Origin: Zoogloea sp041917255
Lineage (GTDB): Bacteria > Pseudomonadota > Gammaproteobacteria > Burkholderiales > Rhodocyclaceae
Length of the DNA: 64,000 nucleotides
NCBI GenBank assembly: GCA_041917255.1
Contig: JAYRYA010000003.1
Coordinates: 1 to 64,000 of the forward strand
Direction of reading: 5' to 3'
Each line of letters starts with the position of its first letter. Position 1 is the first letter of the stretch. A program made the translations under genes and the position numbers. This document shows positions 62,731 through 64,000 of the stretch, one piece after another. Under the pieces are notes generated by a model. It saw nothing but the letters and a program-made list of their open reading frames with translations. It had not been told where the DNA came from and did no database searches.

Positions 62731-64000
62731 TTAGCCGCGGAGGTTCGCGATGGCCCGCGGCGCCACGCCCAGGTCGCGCCAGTCTTCGGGGTGGCAGCTG
62801 AACAGCAGGATCTGATGGCGGATGGCGGCGTCGAAGAGGACGCGCTTCATCTGGGCGAGGCGTTCGGTGTCGCTGTGCACCAGGGCGTCGTCGAGGATGA
62901 TGAGGGTCGGCCGGCCGGCTTCCTTCAGCAGGTCGGCGTAGGCCAGGCGGGCGATCACGCCCATCTGCTCCCGGGCGCCAAAGCTGAGGGCGTCGAAGGG
63001 GCCCGTTTCTAGTGCGCTGCCTTGCCCCCCGCGGGTGAGGGCGCCGGGCTGCAGGCTTTCGTCGATCTCCAGGCTGGCGCCGGGAAAGAGCAGGTGCAGG
63101 TAGTGGTCGAGATGGCGTTTGAGGGGCGCCTGCAGGCGCCGGGTCAGGGCCTTGCGGCGGACCTGGAGCAGGCCCAGCAGGTGATCGAGTGCGCTGGCAC
63201 GGCGGGCGAGTTCGGCGCGGCGGCGCTGGGCCTGGACGAGGTCGCGGGCCACTTCGGCGCGCTGTTCGTCGAGGCCCAGGGCGCCTGCGGTCTGTAGCTC
63301 CACGTCGAGGCGGAGGAGCGCGTCGCGGCGTTCGGCGAAGCGTTTCTCGTGGAGTTCGGCGCTGCGGGTGAAACGTTCCACGTCCTGCCGTAGGAGTTCG
63401 GGGCGGGCCGCGTCGATCTGGCGGGCGAGGGCTTCGATACGGGTGGCGACTGTGGCCTGGGCGGCCTGGGTGTCGATGAGGTCGGTCTGGCTGCGGGTGA
63501 GCGCCGCGGCGCGCTCCGGCGCATCCATCACCGCCTGGGCGGCGGTGGCTTCGCGGCGGGCAGCGGCGTGGGCGGCCTCGGCGGTGGCAGCGTCGGCCTG
63601 GGTTCGGGCTAGCTGGGTGGCGAGGGTGTCGGCCGCGTGGCGGGCGGCGTCCTCGGTGGCTTCGGCGGTGGCGATGGTGGGCGGCGGGGTGTCGGGCGCG
63701 GCGGGCAGGCGGTCGAGGGCCTGCTGGGCGTCGGCGGCGCGGGCGAGCTGGGTGTCGCGCTCGCTTCGCAGGGCCTCAAGGCCGCGGGGAGCAAGGTCTT
63801 TCAGCCGGGCGGCGGCGGTCTTTACCTCGAAGTCGAGCTGCTGACCGGCGCGCTGGCGGGCTTCGGCCGCGTCGAGGGAATCGAGGCCCAGGCGCGCCAG
63901 GTGGGCGGCGTGGGCGTCGGCGAGGTCGATGCCGGCCTGGGCCAGCCGGGGCAGACCGGCACCGCCCGGGGTGATGGTGAGCTGGCCGATGCCGGGCAGC
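62731..64000 (-). CDS. YhaN-like AAA/SMC-type ATPase, 3' part (5' end beyond window)
   Basis: The frame is open from the stop at 62731 to the window edge, about 423 codons. The last ~110 residues are an ABC/SMC head: signature LSFGAREQMGVIARLA, Walker B LIILDDALVHSD and switch-like LLFSCHPEDWRDL. Before it lies a ~300-residue Ala/Arg/Glu-rich coiled coil. This is the C-terminal layout of YhaN, which pairs with a SbcD-like nuclease (YhaM/YhaO). The N-terminal Walker A half and any partner gene lie outside. Function in DNA end processing is inferred. Confidence 0.88.
   Translation of the reverse strand, partial: LPGIGQLTITPGGAGLPRLAQAGIDLADAHAAHLARLGLDSLDAAEARQRAGQQLDFEVKTAAARLKDLAPRGLEALRSERDTQLARAADAQQALDRLPAAPDTPPPTIATAEATEDAARHAADTLATQLARTQADAATAEAAHAAARREATAAQAVMDAPERAAALTRSQTDLIDTQAAQATVATRIEALARQIDAARPELLRQDVERFTRSAELHEKRFAERRDALLRLDVELQTAGALGLDEQRAEVARDLVQAQRRRAELARRASALDHLLGLLQVRRKALTRRLQAPLKRHLDHYLHLLFPGASLEIDESLQPGALTRGGQGSALETGPFDALSFGAREQMGVIARLAYADLLKEAGRPTLIILDDALVHSDTERLAQMKRVLFDAAIRHQILLFSCHPEDWRDLGVAPRAIANLRG

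Overview
The window reads as a chromosomal segment of a GC-rich betaproteobacterium, most likely of the order Rhodocyclales (Azoarcus/Thauera/Zoogloea-like). The argument rests on gene content and order: gmk-rpoZ-spoT, hemW-rdgB-rph, ponA divergent from pilMNOPQ followed by aroK-aroB-dgt-gltBD, a cyaY/lptM-lysA divergon, the short gshA type paired with gshB, a DUF3460 gene, and an EIIA-HPr-EI phosphotransferase set without a sugar permease. No rRNA, tRNA, CRISPR array, prophage or intact insertion sequence was seen. The species cannot be fixed from the sequence.

Layout. 1-4.2 kb: end of an HMG-CoA lyase gene (leucine/acyl-CoA catabolism) with two tiny DUF1289 genes and a metallo-beta-lactamase-fold hydrolase, then rapZ behind a structured leader, a NusG-II-domain protein, a Gx-type transporter and a convergent RNase H-like gene. 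4.8-7.6 kb (minus): DyP peroxidase, metW and metX, the last preceded by a clear SAM-II-type riboswitch with a terminator-like hairpin. 7.7-13.6 kb (minus): regulatory PTS (EI, HPr, EIIA), an ApbE flavin transferase, gshB and gshA. 13.7-16.1 kb: an N6-adenine-type DNA methyltransferase and a BioF2/GNAT-like acetyltransferase. 16.1-20.6 kb (minus): hemW, rdgB, rph, a PP2C phosphatase and a Ser/Thr kinase. 20.7-26.4 kb (plus): yicC, gmk, rpoZ, spoT, DUF3460, and an exonuclease/GIY-YIG fusion related to UvrC/Cho. 26.4-26.8 kb: a non-coding stretch with a 21-bp minisatellite. 26.8-32.4 kb (minus): an RND efflux pump with its adaptor, lysA and lptM. 32.5-45.2 kb: cyaY, ponA (minus), the pilMNOPQ operon, a large Ig-domain lipoprotein of strikingly low GC, aroK, aroB and dgt. 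45.4-51.6 kb: gltB-gltD. 51.7-57.7 kb: acetate kinase and a MaoC-phosphotransacetylase fusion (minus), then glmU and glmS. 57.9-64 kb: a mixed set (small unknown, Rieske protein, LysR regulator divergent from an EamA exporter, cytochrome c5-like protein, PaiB-like FMN protein, pdxH) and the 3' part of a YhaN-like ATPase that runs off the window.

Most of the window is core metabolism and cell-envelope machinery: nucleotide quality control and (p)ppGpp signalling, glutathione synthesis, nitrogen assimilation, UDP-GlcNAc supply (glmU, glmS, with RapZ as possible regulator), peptidoglycan (PBP1A) and type IV pilus assembly. The parts least explained by standard gene lists are the compositionally foreign Ig-domain lipoprotein between pilQ and aroK, the SAM-II riboswitch in a betaproteobacterial metX leader, the rapZ leader, the exonuclease/GIY-YIG fusion, and the kinase/phosphatase pair inside an RNA and nucleotide housekeeping operon.
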